Below, piece after piece: positions 8,480 through 15,948 of a stretch of 34,458 bases of DNA (position 1 is the first letter of the stretch; each line of letters begins with the position of its first letter). The notes under the pieces were generated by a model. It made no database searches. It had not been told where the DNA came from and saw only the letters and a list, made by a program, of their open reading frames with translations. The DNA comes from Gemmatimonadota bacterium. GTDB lineage: Bacteria > Gemmatimonadota > Gemmatimonadetes > Longimicrobiales > Gaopeijiaceae. Both the position numbers and the translations under genes were made by a program. The DNA lies in assembly GCA_007124095.1 (NCBI GenBank), contig SLFU01000026.1, forward strand, positions 1-34,458, in the 5' to 3' direction.

Positions 8480-9220
8480 TCACGTTGCCAAAGCCAGCAG
8501 GATGACGCGGGGGGAGGACGGGTCGAACTCGGTCCCCGAGTAATCCCCCAGCCGGGCGCGGAGGGAAAATCCCGCGTCCACGAGTAGGCTCTCGAGCTCC
8601 TCCGCCGAATAGAGGCGAACCCGCTCCCGAAATACCTGGGGGGCGACCGAACCCTCCCCTTCGATCCGGATGCGCTTCTCCACGACCTTCCCGCCCTCGA
8701 TGAGACGGCGCTCCTGGATTACCGCGCGGCCGTCGAGCTCGTCCTCGTCCCGAGGCGACAGGGTCTCCCGAACCAGCTCGGAGTTCAGGAAGTCGAGAAG
8801 GAGGTGACCACCCGGAAGGAGTACGCGACGCATCTCCGCGGCGACCCCGTGATCATCGGTCTCGTCGGCAAAGTATCCGAAGGAGGTGAAAAAGCTCGTC
8901 AACACGGAAAATGCCGCGGCGCGGAACGGGAGGGCCCGCATGTCCCCGCGCACGAGGGGGGCCTTCACTCCCAGCTCCTGAGCTCGCAGGAGGAGCGGTA
9001 AGGACAGGTCCAGTCCCACCGGGGCGAGGCCACCTGCCTCCAAGGGGCCGAGGTGCCGCCCCGCGCCGCAGGCCAGATCAAGCACCGAGCCGCCCCGGAG
9101 ACCGGGCACCCTCTCCAGAAGAAGCTTCACGGCAGCAACGGCCTCTTCCTCGTCCCGGTGGGGGTAGAGCTCGAGATACTCCTCACCGAACCAGCTCCGG
9201 TACCAGGCGGATCCGGTCAC
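8480..9220 (-). CDS. Class I SAM-dependent methyltransferase, substrate unknown
   Basis: The 246-residue protein has a Rossmann-type SAM-binding motif I, DLACGAGRH at 48-56. An acidic residue after VGLDLS follows, then motif-like segments VRGDMRALPF and RVLLPGGHLLLDFLNSE. These place it in the methyltransferase_11/25-like class. The first 40 residues contain YRSWFGEEYLELYPHRD, a pattern seen in small methyltransferases of unassigned function. The start is a GTG at 9220, whose GTGA overlaps the rlmH stop; a longer version would run through rlmH in another frame and is rejected. Adjacency to rlmH suggests, but does not show, an RNA- or cofactor-related substrate. Confidence 0.85.
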   Translation of the reverse strand: MTGSAWYRSWFGEEYLELYPHRDEEEAVAAVKLLLERVPGLRGGSVLDLACGAGRHLGPLEAGGLAPVGLDLSLPLLLRAQELGVKAPLVRGDMRALPFRAAAFSVLTSFFTSFGYFADETDDHGVAAEMRRVLLPGGHLLLDFLNSELVRETLSPRDEDELDGRAVIQERRLIEGGKVVEKRIRIEGEGSVAPQVFRERVRLYSAEELESLLVDAGFSLRARLGDYSGTEFDPSSPRVILLALAT

Positions 9221-9699
9221 AGGCCTCCCCCCTTGTGGTAGGGCTCGTTTCGGAGAAGGGTGCCCGCACGATACAGTTGCTCCATGAGGAGGAGTCGCGC
9301 CAGATCGTGAGGCAGCGTCATCCTGGAAAGGGAAATTCGCCGCTGGGCCTCGTCCAGGAGAGTCCGCTCCAGCCCAAAGGCGCCGCCCAGGAGAAAAGCG
9401 ATCGGCCCCCCTCCATGGAGAGTTCGATCGTGCAGCTCGTTCGTCAACGCCTCCGAGGTCAGTCCCATCCCGGTTCGGGTCAGAGCCCAGCGCTCGCCGC
9501 CCTGGGGAACCCGCTCGGTAATCCGCGTCCCTTCGGCCGTGCGAACCGCTTCCGCACTGCGGTCCCCACCTCGTTTCAGTCCGGCATCGACCTCGAGTAT
9601 CTCCAGCTTCCAGTACCGGCTCGCCCGCTCCTCGAACTCCCGGACAGCCGGCTCCAGCGGGCCCCGGAGCTTTCCAACGACGACGACGTAGACCTTCAT
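9217..9699 (-). CDS. rlmH: 23S rRNA pseudouridine-1915 N3-methyltransferase RlmH
   Basis: RlmH is a SPOUT-class enzyme that methylates pseudouridine 1915 in helix 69 of 23S rRNA on assembled ribosomes. The 160-residue product matches the family length. It shows the conserved FLLGGAFGL segment near 102-110 and SLSRMTLPHDLARLLLMEQLYRA near 123-145, with a C-terminal NEPYHK. The family usually has GGADGL rather than GGAFGL. The start at 9699 (MKVYVVVVG) is chosen because it gives the canonical N-terminus and its ATGA overlaps the lpxK stop by four bases. Confidence 0.95.
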   Translation of the reverse strand: MKVYVVVVGKLRGPLEPAVREFEERASRYWKLEILEVDAGLKRGGDRSAEAVRTAEGTRITERVPQGGERWALTRTGMGLTSEALTNELHDRTLHGGGPIAFLLGGAFGLERTLLDEAQRRISLSRMTLPHDLARLLLMEQLYRAGTLLRNEPYHKGGGL

Positions 9700-10724
9700 G
9701 CTTTCTCCCGCTCCGCTGCCTTGCGACCGAGCCGGGAGAGAATCCACTGTCCGAGCCCCTCGGGGGGAGCCGGCGTGAGAGGCAGGACCCGAGTCTCGGG
9801 GAGCTGCTCCCGGAACGCAATCAGCTTCACCGCATCCTTCTCAGTCGTAGCGATCCAACGCCCTCCAGACTCTCGACGGATGTGGCGCAGGTCGGCGGGC
9901 CCGTACTCGTAGTGATCACGGAATGTTAGGAGGCTAGGAGCCGAGCCATCGACTCGATCCGTCACCAGCCGAAGAAACCCTTCCGGCTCGGCCACGGAGG
10001 CGACGGCCAAAGGGGGACCCGCCGGTCGATTCGCCGGAGTGCCATCCAGTGTCTGCCAGCGCCCGACTTCGAAGGGGAAAAGTGCAATTCGTCGTCCCAC
10101 ACCCATCTGAGACAGAGCCTCGACCATCGCGCGAGCTGGGGTCAACTGTGCTGGTCCTTTTGCCGTCACGAGTACGAGATCGGCCCGGGAGAGTGACCCC
10201 ATGGGCTCCCGCAACGGCCCGCGAGGAAGGAGTCGCGACGAGAGCGGATGGCTCGGGGAAATGAGCACGAGATCCAGGTCTCGCGCGAGGGCCCGATGTT
10301 GGAACCCGTCGTCCACCACGACCACGTCCCGGCCGATCCGGACCGCCTCCCGAACCCCGTCGATTCGTCGGGGAGCCCGGAGGACCGGAACCTCAGGATT
10401 CCACCGCCGGTGGAGGAGGATCTCGTCTTCCCCGTAAGCCCTCGTCACGAGCGCTGGACTCCAGCCCGCGTCCGCCAAGGTGGTCACCAGCCAACTCGAG
10501 ATCGGGGTCTTCCCCGTCCCGCCGACAGCGAGGTTACCGACCGAGACGACCGGAATGGACCCGGAGTGCACGGGAAGCAGGGCTCGGTCGTAGAGCCCGT
10601 TTCGAACGGCGGCCCCGGCCCTGAAGAGGAGCGAAGGGGGGAGCGTCAGCCCTGCCAGGAATCGCGGCAACGCCCCCTGCTCTCCTCGCCACATCCGACG
10701 CAATTCCCTCGTGAGCCGGCTCAC
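9696..10724 (-). CDS. lpxK: Tetraacyldisaccharide 4'-kinase LpxK
   Basis: LpxK phosphorylates the 4' position of the lipid A disaccharide using ATP at the inner membrane. The 342-residue protein has a hydrophobic N-terminal helix and then VSVGNLAVGGTGKTP (about 60-74), which holds the Walker A motif and is typical of LpxK. VVVDDGFQHRAL follows, the family signature around the Walker B acidic pair. The start is GTG, with GTGA overlapping the upstream DUF374 stop. Together with lpxB and lpxA nearby it completes much of the first part of the Raetz pathway in one operon. Confidence 0.95.
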   Translation of the reverse strand: MSRLTRELRRMWRGEQGALPRFLAGLTLPPSLLFRAGAAVRNGLYDRALLPVHSGSIPVVSVGNLAVGGTGKTPISSWLVTTLADAGWSPALVTRAYGEDEILLHRRWNPEVPVLRAPRRIDGVREAVRIGRDVVVVDDGFQHRALARDLDLVLISPSHPLSSRLLPRGPLREPMGSLSRADLVLVTAKGPAQLTPARAMVEALSQMGVGRRIALFPFEVGRWQTLDGTPANRPAGPPLAVASVAEPEGFLRLVTDRVDGSAPSLLTFRDHYEYGPADLRHIRRESGGRWIATTEKDAVKLIAFREQLPETRVLPLTPAPPEGLGQWILSRLGRKAAEREKA

Positions 10725-11428
10725 CGCGATCCTCCCCCTTCCATCCCGGCATCCGAGCCCGAGCGTTCGCCCACCTCGGTCGCCTCCTGCTCGTGCCCGT
10801 ACGCTGCATCCGTGAGTCGATCCAGCACCGCCTCGAGAACCCCCGCATGGTGCTTCAGCTCCTCCCGGCTCGCCTCCCGCGGGATCCGGTACGGTGCACC
10901 GTAGATTACCCGGAATCGGGCGAAGGGCTTGGGGATGACCATGCGGTCCCAGGAGTTCACACGCCAGGACCCCTTTCCCCCAGCGGCGAGGGGAATGATG
11001 GGAGCCCCCGTGAGCTGCGCTGCCAGGAGAGCGCCCGGCTTGAACTTCCGAGCGGGTCCCCGCGAGCCGTCCGGGGTGATCGCCACCTCCCCGCCCCTCC
11101 GGATGGTGCGAACCAAAGCCCGGAGTCCGGAAGCCCCGCCTCGGTTCGCGGATCCTCGGACCAACTGAAAACCCATGCGCCGGATCACGCGGGCGATGTA
11201 CTCTCCGTCGCGGTTCCGGCTCACAAGCACTGTGAACCCCTGGTTCCGGTGGAAGTAGGCCAGAGGGAGGATGCCGCTGTGCCAGAATGCAAGGATGAAG
11301 GGGTGTCTAGACCGGCGCAGTTCCTCGAGGGGTTCGCGGCCCTCCACAGTGAAGCGGAGAGATGCGCCCAGGCCCCTGAGGACTCCAGTGCCCAGGATCT
11401 CGAGGGCCCGTGCCTCGAAGTTCCTCAT
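10721..11428 (-). CDS. DUF374-family lysophospholipid acyltransferase-like protein
   Basis: The 235-residue product shows features of the DUF374 branch of the LPLAT acyltransferases. FILAFWHSGILPLAY near 44-58 contains the presumed catalytic His50. SRNRDGEYIARVIRRMG comes next, and ITPDGSRGP at 117-125 is very characteristic. The family is thought to add an acyl chain to a lipid acceptor at the inner membrane. Lying between lpxB and lpxK, it may act as a late lipid A acyltransferase in place of LpxL/LpxM. That role is inference from position; no LpxL-like gene is present in the window. It overlaps lpxB and lpxK by four bases each. Confidence 0.88.
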   Translation of the reverse strand: MRNFEARALEILGTGVLRGLGASLRFTVEGREPLEELRRSRHPFILAFWHSGILPLAYFHRNQGFTVLVSRNRDGEYIARVIRRMGFQLVRGSANRGGASGLRALVRTIRRGGEVAITPDGSRGPARKFKPGALLAAQLTGAPIIPLAAGGKGSWRVNSWDRMVIPKPFARFRVIYGAPYRIPREASREELKHHAGVLEAVLDRLTDAAYGHEQEATEVGERSGSDAGMEGGGSR

Positions 11429-12555
11429 GCCCCTGCATCCCGATCGAGAACCTCGTCCACGAGTTGGACGACGCGTTCGGCGGCACCCGGTTCACCCAGG
11501 CGCTCTCTCACGGTCCCCAGGCCCGTCACTGCAGCGGAGCGCTGTGGTGTGTCGCCCAGGAATGGTTCGAGGGCCTCGGCCAATGCCACGGGAGTGACCT
11601 CTCCCTGTAGAAGCTCCGGGACCACCCGGGAGCCCGCAACCAGATTCGCGAGAGCCACGTGATCCACCTGCACCAACCGTCGAGCCAGGAAATACGTGAG
11701 CGGATGCGTACGGTAGGCGACCACGAAAGGCGTGCCCTCGAGAGCGGCCTCCAGTGTCGTGGTTCCGGACTTCACGATGGCGGCCCTTGCATGGCGGAGC
11801 AGGCTGCGTCCATCCGAAACGAGCGAGATCCCCGGATCATCTGGGAGGTCCACGCGGAGACTTCCCGCCCTCGCCACCGCGAGCTGCAGACCTGGATGCC
11901 GTGACCGGAGACGGCGCCCGGCCTCGAGGAAGAGCTGGAGGTGCCTCTCGATCTCCTGGGCTCTCGAGCCGGGAAAGAGCGCCAGGATCGGTCGGCCCGC
12001 ATCCAGCCCGTGTCGATGACAGAAGGTGGACCGGTTCACGGAGGGTGCGTCCTCGCTCAGGAGAGGGTGTCCGACGAACACCGCATGTCCTCCCTCCCGC
12101 CGAAACAGCTCCTCCTCGAATGGAAGGATCACCGCGATCCGATCAGCCATCCGGGCGAGACGGGCCGCCCTCCCTGCCTTCCACGCCCAGACCTGCGGAG
12201 CGATGTAATATACGATGGGAATGTTCTTCTCGTGGGCCCGTCTGGTCATCCGAAGGTTGAATCCGGGATAGTCGACGGGTATCACGAGATCCACAGCCTC
12301 CTCGCTGAGGACGCGGTCGAGGCGGCGCTCCAACCTGAGAAAGAACGGGAGCCGGAGCACGACCTCCGCGAATCCCATCACAGCGAGATCATCCAGGTGG
12401 GCGAGAAGCTCCACCCCTTGCCCTGCCATCCGGTCTCCTCCGGTCCCGAGAAGCCGACACCCCGGCCACCGAGCCCGGAGCGCCCTGGCGACTTGGGCAG
12501 CGTGGAGGTCGCCGGAAGGCTCTCCGGCCAGGATGAGGAACCTGGGCCGGTTCAC
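11425..12555 (-). CDS. lpxB: Lipid-A-disaccharide synthase LpxB
   Basis: LpxB joins lipid X and UDP-2,3-diacylglucosamine to form the beta-1,6 lipid A disaccharide. The 376-residue GT-B-fold glycosyltransferase starts with LILAGEPSGDLHAA, the standard LpxB N-terminal signature. It continues with GTGGDRMAGQGVELL and DLAVMGFAEV. Further on are YYIAPQVWAWK and the C-terminal KSGTTTLEAAL donor-binding motif, all diagnostic. The start is GTG with a weak ribosome site, 13 bases after a small membrane ORF. The enzyme that makes lipid X (LpxH, LpxI or LpxG) is not encoded in the window. Confidence 0.97.
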   Translation of the reverse strand: MNRPRFLILAGEPSGDLHAAQVARALRARWPGCRLLGTGGDRMAGQGVELLAHLDDLAVMGFAEVVLRLPFFLRLERRLDRVLSEEAVDLVIPVDYPGFNLRMTRRAHEKNIPIVYYIAPQVWAWKAGRAARLARMADRIAVILPFEEELFRREGGHAVFVGHPLLSEDAPSVNRSTFCHRHGLDAGRPILALFPGSRAQEIERHLQLFLEAGRRLRSRHPGLQLAVARAGSLRVDLPDDPGISLVSDGRSLLRHARAAIVKSGTTTLEAALEGTPFVVAYRTHPLTYFLARRLVQVDHVALANLVAGSRVVPELLQGEVTPVALAEALEPFLGDTPQRSAAVTGLGTVRERLGEPGAAERVVQLVDEVLDRDAGA

Positions 12556-12568
12556 GGGTCGTCCCGGA

Positions 12569-12703
12569 TCAGAATCTGGTGGCTAGGAACCAGACGAGCA
12601 CACCTACGAAGATGAGCAGGAAGACGAGCACCCGGGTCGAGCGCCCCTTCCGGACATCGATCCAATGTTTTTTTCGGTCACGACGAACGCGTATCAGCGA
12701 CAT
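12569..12703 (-). CDS. Small 44-residue single-pass membrane protein (hypothetical)
   Basis: This short frame encodes 44 residues. An Arg/Lys-rich N-terminal half (MSLIRVRRDRKKHW...) is followed by one clear hydrophobic segment at about 25-41 (VLVFLLIFVGVLVWFLA) and a short ATRF tail. The layout suggests one membrane helix with a cytoplasmic basic N-terminus by the positive-inside rule. It fills most of the otherwise empty gap between the Gfo/Idh gene and lpxB, and its first 26 bases overlap the end of the Gfo/Idh gene in another frame. No good ribosome site is seen, so expression would depend on coupling. I do not recognise the family. It could be a chance frame, but the amphipathic design and exact fit in the gap argue for a real gene. 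Confidence 0.55.
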   Translation of the reverse strand: MSLIRVRRDRKKHWIDVRKGRSTRVLVFLLIFVGVLVWFLATRF

Positions 12704-13709
12704 GGCTCATGATCCGGGCTTCGATGGCAAGAGCCGTGGCGAGCGCATCCCGACCTTCGCGCGCCGACACCGCCGGCAGAGTGCCATCCAGGATGGAGTC
12801 GCGGAAGCTTTCGAGCTCCCTGCGAAGAGGCTCGGTCGGCTCCGCGGTGAGCGGGACCGTCTCCACGATCGATTCGAGATCCGGGGCCAGCCGTCCAGAT
12901 GAGGCGTCGGCACCGGAAAGTGCTTGGAGGGCTGGAAGGTCCTGTTTGAGTCGCAGGTACTTCCCGGTACCCTCCGCGAGGTTGAGACTAAGATAGCCGG
13001 AACGCTGGAAGATCCGTAGCTTCCGCAACCTCTCAGTCGAGACCCGACTTGCGGTGAGGTTTGCGACCGCACCGTTCTCGAAGGTGAGCCGGGCATTGGC
13101 GATGTCCACCGACTCGGTGAGAATTGGGACCCCTGTGGCCTGGATGTCTTGGATCGGCCCTCCCACCAGGCTGGCCACCAGATCCACGTCGTGGATCATG
13201 AGATCCAGGACCACTGCGACATCGGTGCCCCGCTCGGTGAAGGGGGCGAGACGGTGCGATTCGATGAAAAGGGGGCTGTCGAGGAAGGGGCTTGCCCCGA
13301 TCAGGGCCGCGTTGAAGCGCTCCACATGCCCTACCTGAACCACGGCCCCGGAAGTCCCGGCGGCGGTGAGGATCTGATCGGCCTCCTCGAGGGTCGATGC
13401 GATCGGCTTTTCGATGAAGACGTGAACCCCTCGCTCGAGCGCGGCGGATGCCACTGCCGCGTGTGTCTTCGTCGGGCTGGCCACCACCACCCCGTCGACC
13501 GCGCCGAGGAGGGCCTCGAGAGATGGAAAGGCGTGGATGTCCAGTTCCGCGCTCACCTCCTTCGCACGGTCGGCCTCCGGGTCGAAGAACCCCATCATCC
13601 GGACGTCGGCAAGCTCGCGGGCGATACGTGCGTGATGGAACCCGAGACTTCCGACTCCGGCCACACCGAGCCGCAGGACTCTCCCGTTCGTTCCCGTCGT
13701 CGTGCCCAT
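12678..13709 (-). CDS. Gfo/Idh/MocA-family oxidoreductase, GnnA-like
   Basis: The 343-residue protein has an N-terminal Rossmann fold with GVAGVGSLG near 15-23. It also has the EKP motif at 100-102, typical of NAD(P)-dependent Gfo/Idh/MocA dehydrogenases, and LMIHDVD near 170-176 in the catalytic domain. Its place directly after lpxA and before lpxB resembles loci encoding GnnA. GnnA oxidises the 3-hydroxyl of UDP-GlcNAc so that the aminotransferase GnnB can make UDP-GlcNAc3N for amide-linked lipid A. No aminotransferase is present in this window, so GnnA function is inference. Gfo/Idh genes of untested role also occur at this place in other phyla. The ATG is joined to the lpxA stop as TAATG. 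Confidence 0.85.
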   Translation of the reverse strand: MGTTTGTNGRVLRLGVAGVGSLGFHHARIARELADVRMMGFFDPEADRAKEVSAELDIHAFPSLEALLGAVDGVVVASPTKTHAAVASAALERGVHVFIEKPIASTLEEADQILTAAGTSGAVVQVGHVERFNAALIGASPFLDSPLFIESHRLAPFTERGTDVAVVLDLMIHDVDLVASLVGGPIQDIQATGVPILTESVDIANARLTFENGAVANLTASRVSTERLRKLRIFQRSGYLSLNLAEGTGKYLRLKQDLPALQALSGADASSGRLAPDLESIVETVPLTAEPTEPLRRELESFRDSILDGTLPAVSAREGRDALATALAIEARIMSHVADTRSS

Positions 13710-14491
13710 TAGAAGGTGATTCCTCGTTCCGAGCTCTGGATGAAGTCCAGGAAGTGCCTCACTTCCGGCAGCAGGTCTACTTCGGTCCGGGCCCGAGCCA
13801 GCGCCTGAGAGACGTTGAGGCTCGATTGAAAGAGGATCCGGTAGGCCTGTTTGAGCGCCCCTCGGGTCTCGGGCGAGAAGCCTCGCCTTTCAAGCCCGAG
13901 TGAGTTGAGCCCGTAGATCTTCGGCGGGCTCCCGGCAACCCGGCAGTAAGGGACCACGTCCTTCGAAATGCGCGAGCCCCCGCCTACGAAAGCATGGGCG
14001 CCGACCTTGACGAACTGGTGAATCGGAGTGAGTCCCCCGACGATGACCCAGTCTTCGATCTCGACATGCCCGGCCATGTTCACCGCGTTCGAGAGGACCA
14101 CCCGATTCCCCAGCCGGCAGTCATGCGCCACATGGGTGTATGCCATCAGGAGGCAATCGTCCCCCACCTCAGTCCATCCGGAGGCTGAGGTGCCTCGGTT
14201 GAGCGTGGCGTATTCCCGGATGATCGTCCGGTCACCGACGCGCAGGTGGGTCTCCTCCCCAGCGAACTTGAGGTCCTGGGGATCGGTGCCCAGCACAGCC
14301 CCCTTGTGAATGATGCACCCCTGGCCCACGGTCGTGTTTCGTTCGACGAGGACGCCGGGCCCCACCTTGGTCCCGGATCCGATTCGCACTCCCGGGCCGA
14401 TGATCGACCATGGACCGATCGTCACGCCGGGATCGAGCTCCGCGTTCGGATCCACGATCGCTTGCGGATGCACCTCCACGGGATCAACCAT
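13709..14491 (-). CDS. lpxA: UDP-N-acetylglucosamine acyltransferase LpxA
   Basis: LpxA transfers a hydroxyacyl chain from ACP to the 3 position of UDP-GlcNAc, the first step of lipid A synthesis. The 260-residue protein is a left-handed beta-helix built of hexapeptide repeats. His120 and His123 (AYTHVAHDC) correspond to E. coli His122 and catalytic His125. Lys75, His142, His158 and Arg202 align with E. coli Lys76, His144, His160 and Arg204. Gly171 aligns with E. coli Gly173, the chain-length ruler, which would permit a long chain. The residue aligned with E. coli Glu200 is Leu198. The start at 14491 has GGAGG about eight bases upstream and gives the normal LpxA N-terminus. Confidence 0.96.
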   Translation of the reverse strand: MVDPVEVHPQAIVDPNAELDPGVTIGPWSIIGPGVRIGSGTKVGPGVLVERNTTVGQGCIIHKGAVLGTDPQDLKFAGEETHLRVGDRTIIREYATLNRGTSASGWTEVGDDCLLMAYTHVAHDCRLGNRVVLSNAVNMAGHVEIEDWVIVGGLTPIHQFVKVGAHAFVGGGSRISKDVVPYCRVAGSPPKIYGLNSLGLERRGFSPETRGALKQAYRILFQSSLNVSQALARARTEVDLLPEVRHFLDFIQSSERGITF

Positions 14492-14514
14492 CTTCACGTC
14501 CTCCCCGGAGGGGC

Positions 14515-15807
14515 TCACCGATCCATGATCCGTGCCAGGAACTGCGCCTCCGCCACGAGATTGCCATCCACGTACCCCATTCCTTTCATCTTGCATACGG
14601 TCTTTCGACGTTGGACCAACTCCAGCTCGAAGACAAGCTGGTCACCCGGTGTGACCGGACGCCGCCACTTCACGTTATCGAGAGACATGAAGTAGACGAC
14701 CTTGTCCTCGGGATTGTCGATCGAGTCCATGAGGAGGAGACCTCCCACCTGGGCCATCGCCTCGATGATGAGGACGCCCGGCATGATTGGGTGCCCGGGA
14801 TAGTGGCCCTGGAAAAAGGGCTCGTTGATCGTGACGTTCTTGATTCCGACGATCCTCTTTCCACGCTCGAAGTCCACCACCCGATCCACCAAGAGCATGG
14901 GAAACCGGTGTGGGAGGTATTGCAAGATCCTCTGAGTGTCCACGATCGGATCCCCCGCAGGATTTCTGCGCGCTTCGCGGGCCATTGCCCGGGCAAGTCG
15001 AACATTTCCGCGATGGCTTGGGCGTTCGGCCACTATGTGCGCCTTGATCCGGGTCCCGAGGAGGCCCAGATCCCCCACCATGTCTCCCACCTTGTGGCGG
15101 AGGAACTCATCGTGAAATCGGAGATCCTCATTCAAGATGCCTTTCTTTCCGAGCACGATGGTATTTTCCAGGGAGCTGCCGCGGGCGAGCCCCTGGTCCC
15201 GAAGTCGATCGGCCTCCTCCTCGAATCCGAAGGTCCGGGCGGGTGCGATCTCGGAGGCAAAGCAGCCATCGTCCAACAGGAAAGAGCCGTATTGACGGCC
15301 GATGGACGGGTGCTCGAAGTCGATCGTCGCGGAAATTCTGAAGTCCTCCGACGGGGTGGCTATGTATCTCGAGCCCTGGTCCCCTTCAACCGTCAGGGGC
15401 CCGGGGAGTCGGAGGACGGGAACCTCCCCGTCCAGCTCCTCGACGCCCGCCCGTTGAAGGGCCGTAAGGTATTCCTGGAAGCTCCCATCGAGGATCGGGG
15501 GCTCGGGACCGGCGAGGTCGATCACGACCCGGGTAATCCCGAGCACGGTGAGGGCCGCCATCACGTGCTCGACCGTCATGACCCTCACCTCGTCGTCCAC
15601 GGCCAGGCTGGTGCCCAACTCAGTGCCCACTACATGGTCGAGGTCCGCCGGAATCTCCGGGCTACCCTCCAGATCGGTCCTCCGGAAGCGAATCCCCTGG
15701 CCCGTCGGATCGGGGCGGAAGGTGAGGGTCGTCTCCTCGCCGGAATGGACACCCACACCCGAAAGGGACACAGCTTGCCCGAGAGTTCGATGCATCGTTC
15801 CGTTCAT
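14515..15807 (-). CDS. lpxC/fabZ: Bifunctional LpxC deacetylase / FabZ dehydratase fusion
   Basis: This 430-residue protein fuses two enzymes. Residues 1 to about 270 are LpxC, the zinc deacetylase that commits UDP-3-acyl-GlcNAc to lipid A. Visible residues are Glu80-His81 (VEHVMAAL), His238 and Asp242 (RHKVGD) as zinc ligands, and His265 (SHRGN) as the catalytic histidine. A short linker leads to FabZ from about 285, the hydroxyacyl-ACP dehydratase of fatty acid synthesis. It has LPHRFPMLLVDR, catalytic His335 in QGHYPGHPIMPG, and Glu349. Such fusions are known in Bacteroidota and relatives. The ribosome site GGGGAGG is only about two bases from this ATG, while a second ATG at 15795 is about 14 bases away, so the exact start is uncertain. 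Confidence 0.96.
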   Translation of the reverse strand: MNGTMHRTLGQAVSLSGVGVHSGEETTLTFRPDPTGQGIRFRRTDLEGSPEIPADLDHVVGTELGTSLAVDDEVRVMTVEHVMAALTVLGITRVVIDLAGPEPPILDGSFQEYLTALQRAGVEELDGEVPVLRLPGPLTVEGDQGSRYIATPSEDFRISATIDFEHPSIGRQYGSFLLDDGCFASEIAPARTFGFEEEADRLRDQGLARGSSLENTIVLGKKGILNEDLRFHDEFLRHKVGDMVGDLGLLGTRIKAHIVAERPSHRGNVRLARAMAREARRNPAGDPIVDTQRILQYLPHRFPMLLVDRVVDFERGKRIVGIKNVTINEPFFQGHYPGHPIMPGVLIIEAMAQVGGLLLMDSIDNPEDKVVYFMSLDNVKWRRPVTPGDQLVFELELVQRRKTVCKMKGMGYVDGNLVAEAQFLARIMDR

Positions 15808-15891
15808 GGCCTCCCCGTGGTGGGAATCCCGGCAATCGCGTGGCTCCCCGAAAACCCCGGATCCCTGCTCCCCGGGGGCGAAACGCGGAAT

Positions 15892-15900
15892 AATGTAACA
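15892..15900 (-). promoter_or_regulatory. Possible extended -10 promoter before lpxC-fabZ
   Basis: In the 131-base gap between lpxD and lpxC-fabZ, the minus strand shows TGTTACATT, which fits an extended -10 element (TGn plus TACATT). It stands in a small AT-rich island within GC-rich DNA. The same TACATT hexamer serves as -10 in the tRNA-Gly promoter. No -35 match lies at the right distance. It may give internal transcription of lpxC-fabZ and the downstream operon. Confidence 0.3.
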
Positions 15901-15916
15901 CTCCGCCGGCGCGGGG

Positions 15917-15948
15917 GTGAGGCTGATCCGCGGTGAGGCTAATCCGCT
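15917..15948. repeat. Tandem 16-bp imperfect repeat across the lpxD stop codon
   Basis: Two adjacent 16-base copies (15917-15932 and 15933-15948) differ at two positions: GTGAGGCTGATCCGCG and GTGAGGCTAATCCGCT. The second copy contains the lpxD stop codon. In the minus-strand direction the duplicated unit lies just beyond the stop. It looks like a simple slippage duplication at the gene end. Confidence 0.6.

Noticed and set aside
14410-15936. A 508-codon plus-strand open frame opposite lpxC-fabZ and lpxA
   Set aside because: It lies antisense to two proteins with complete catalytic motifs, has no recognisable domain, and is His/Pro/Arg-rich as expected for the complement of GC-rich coding DNA.
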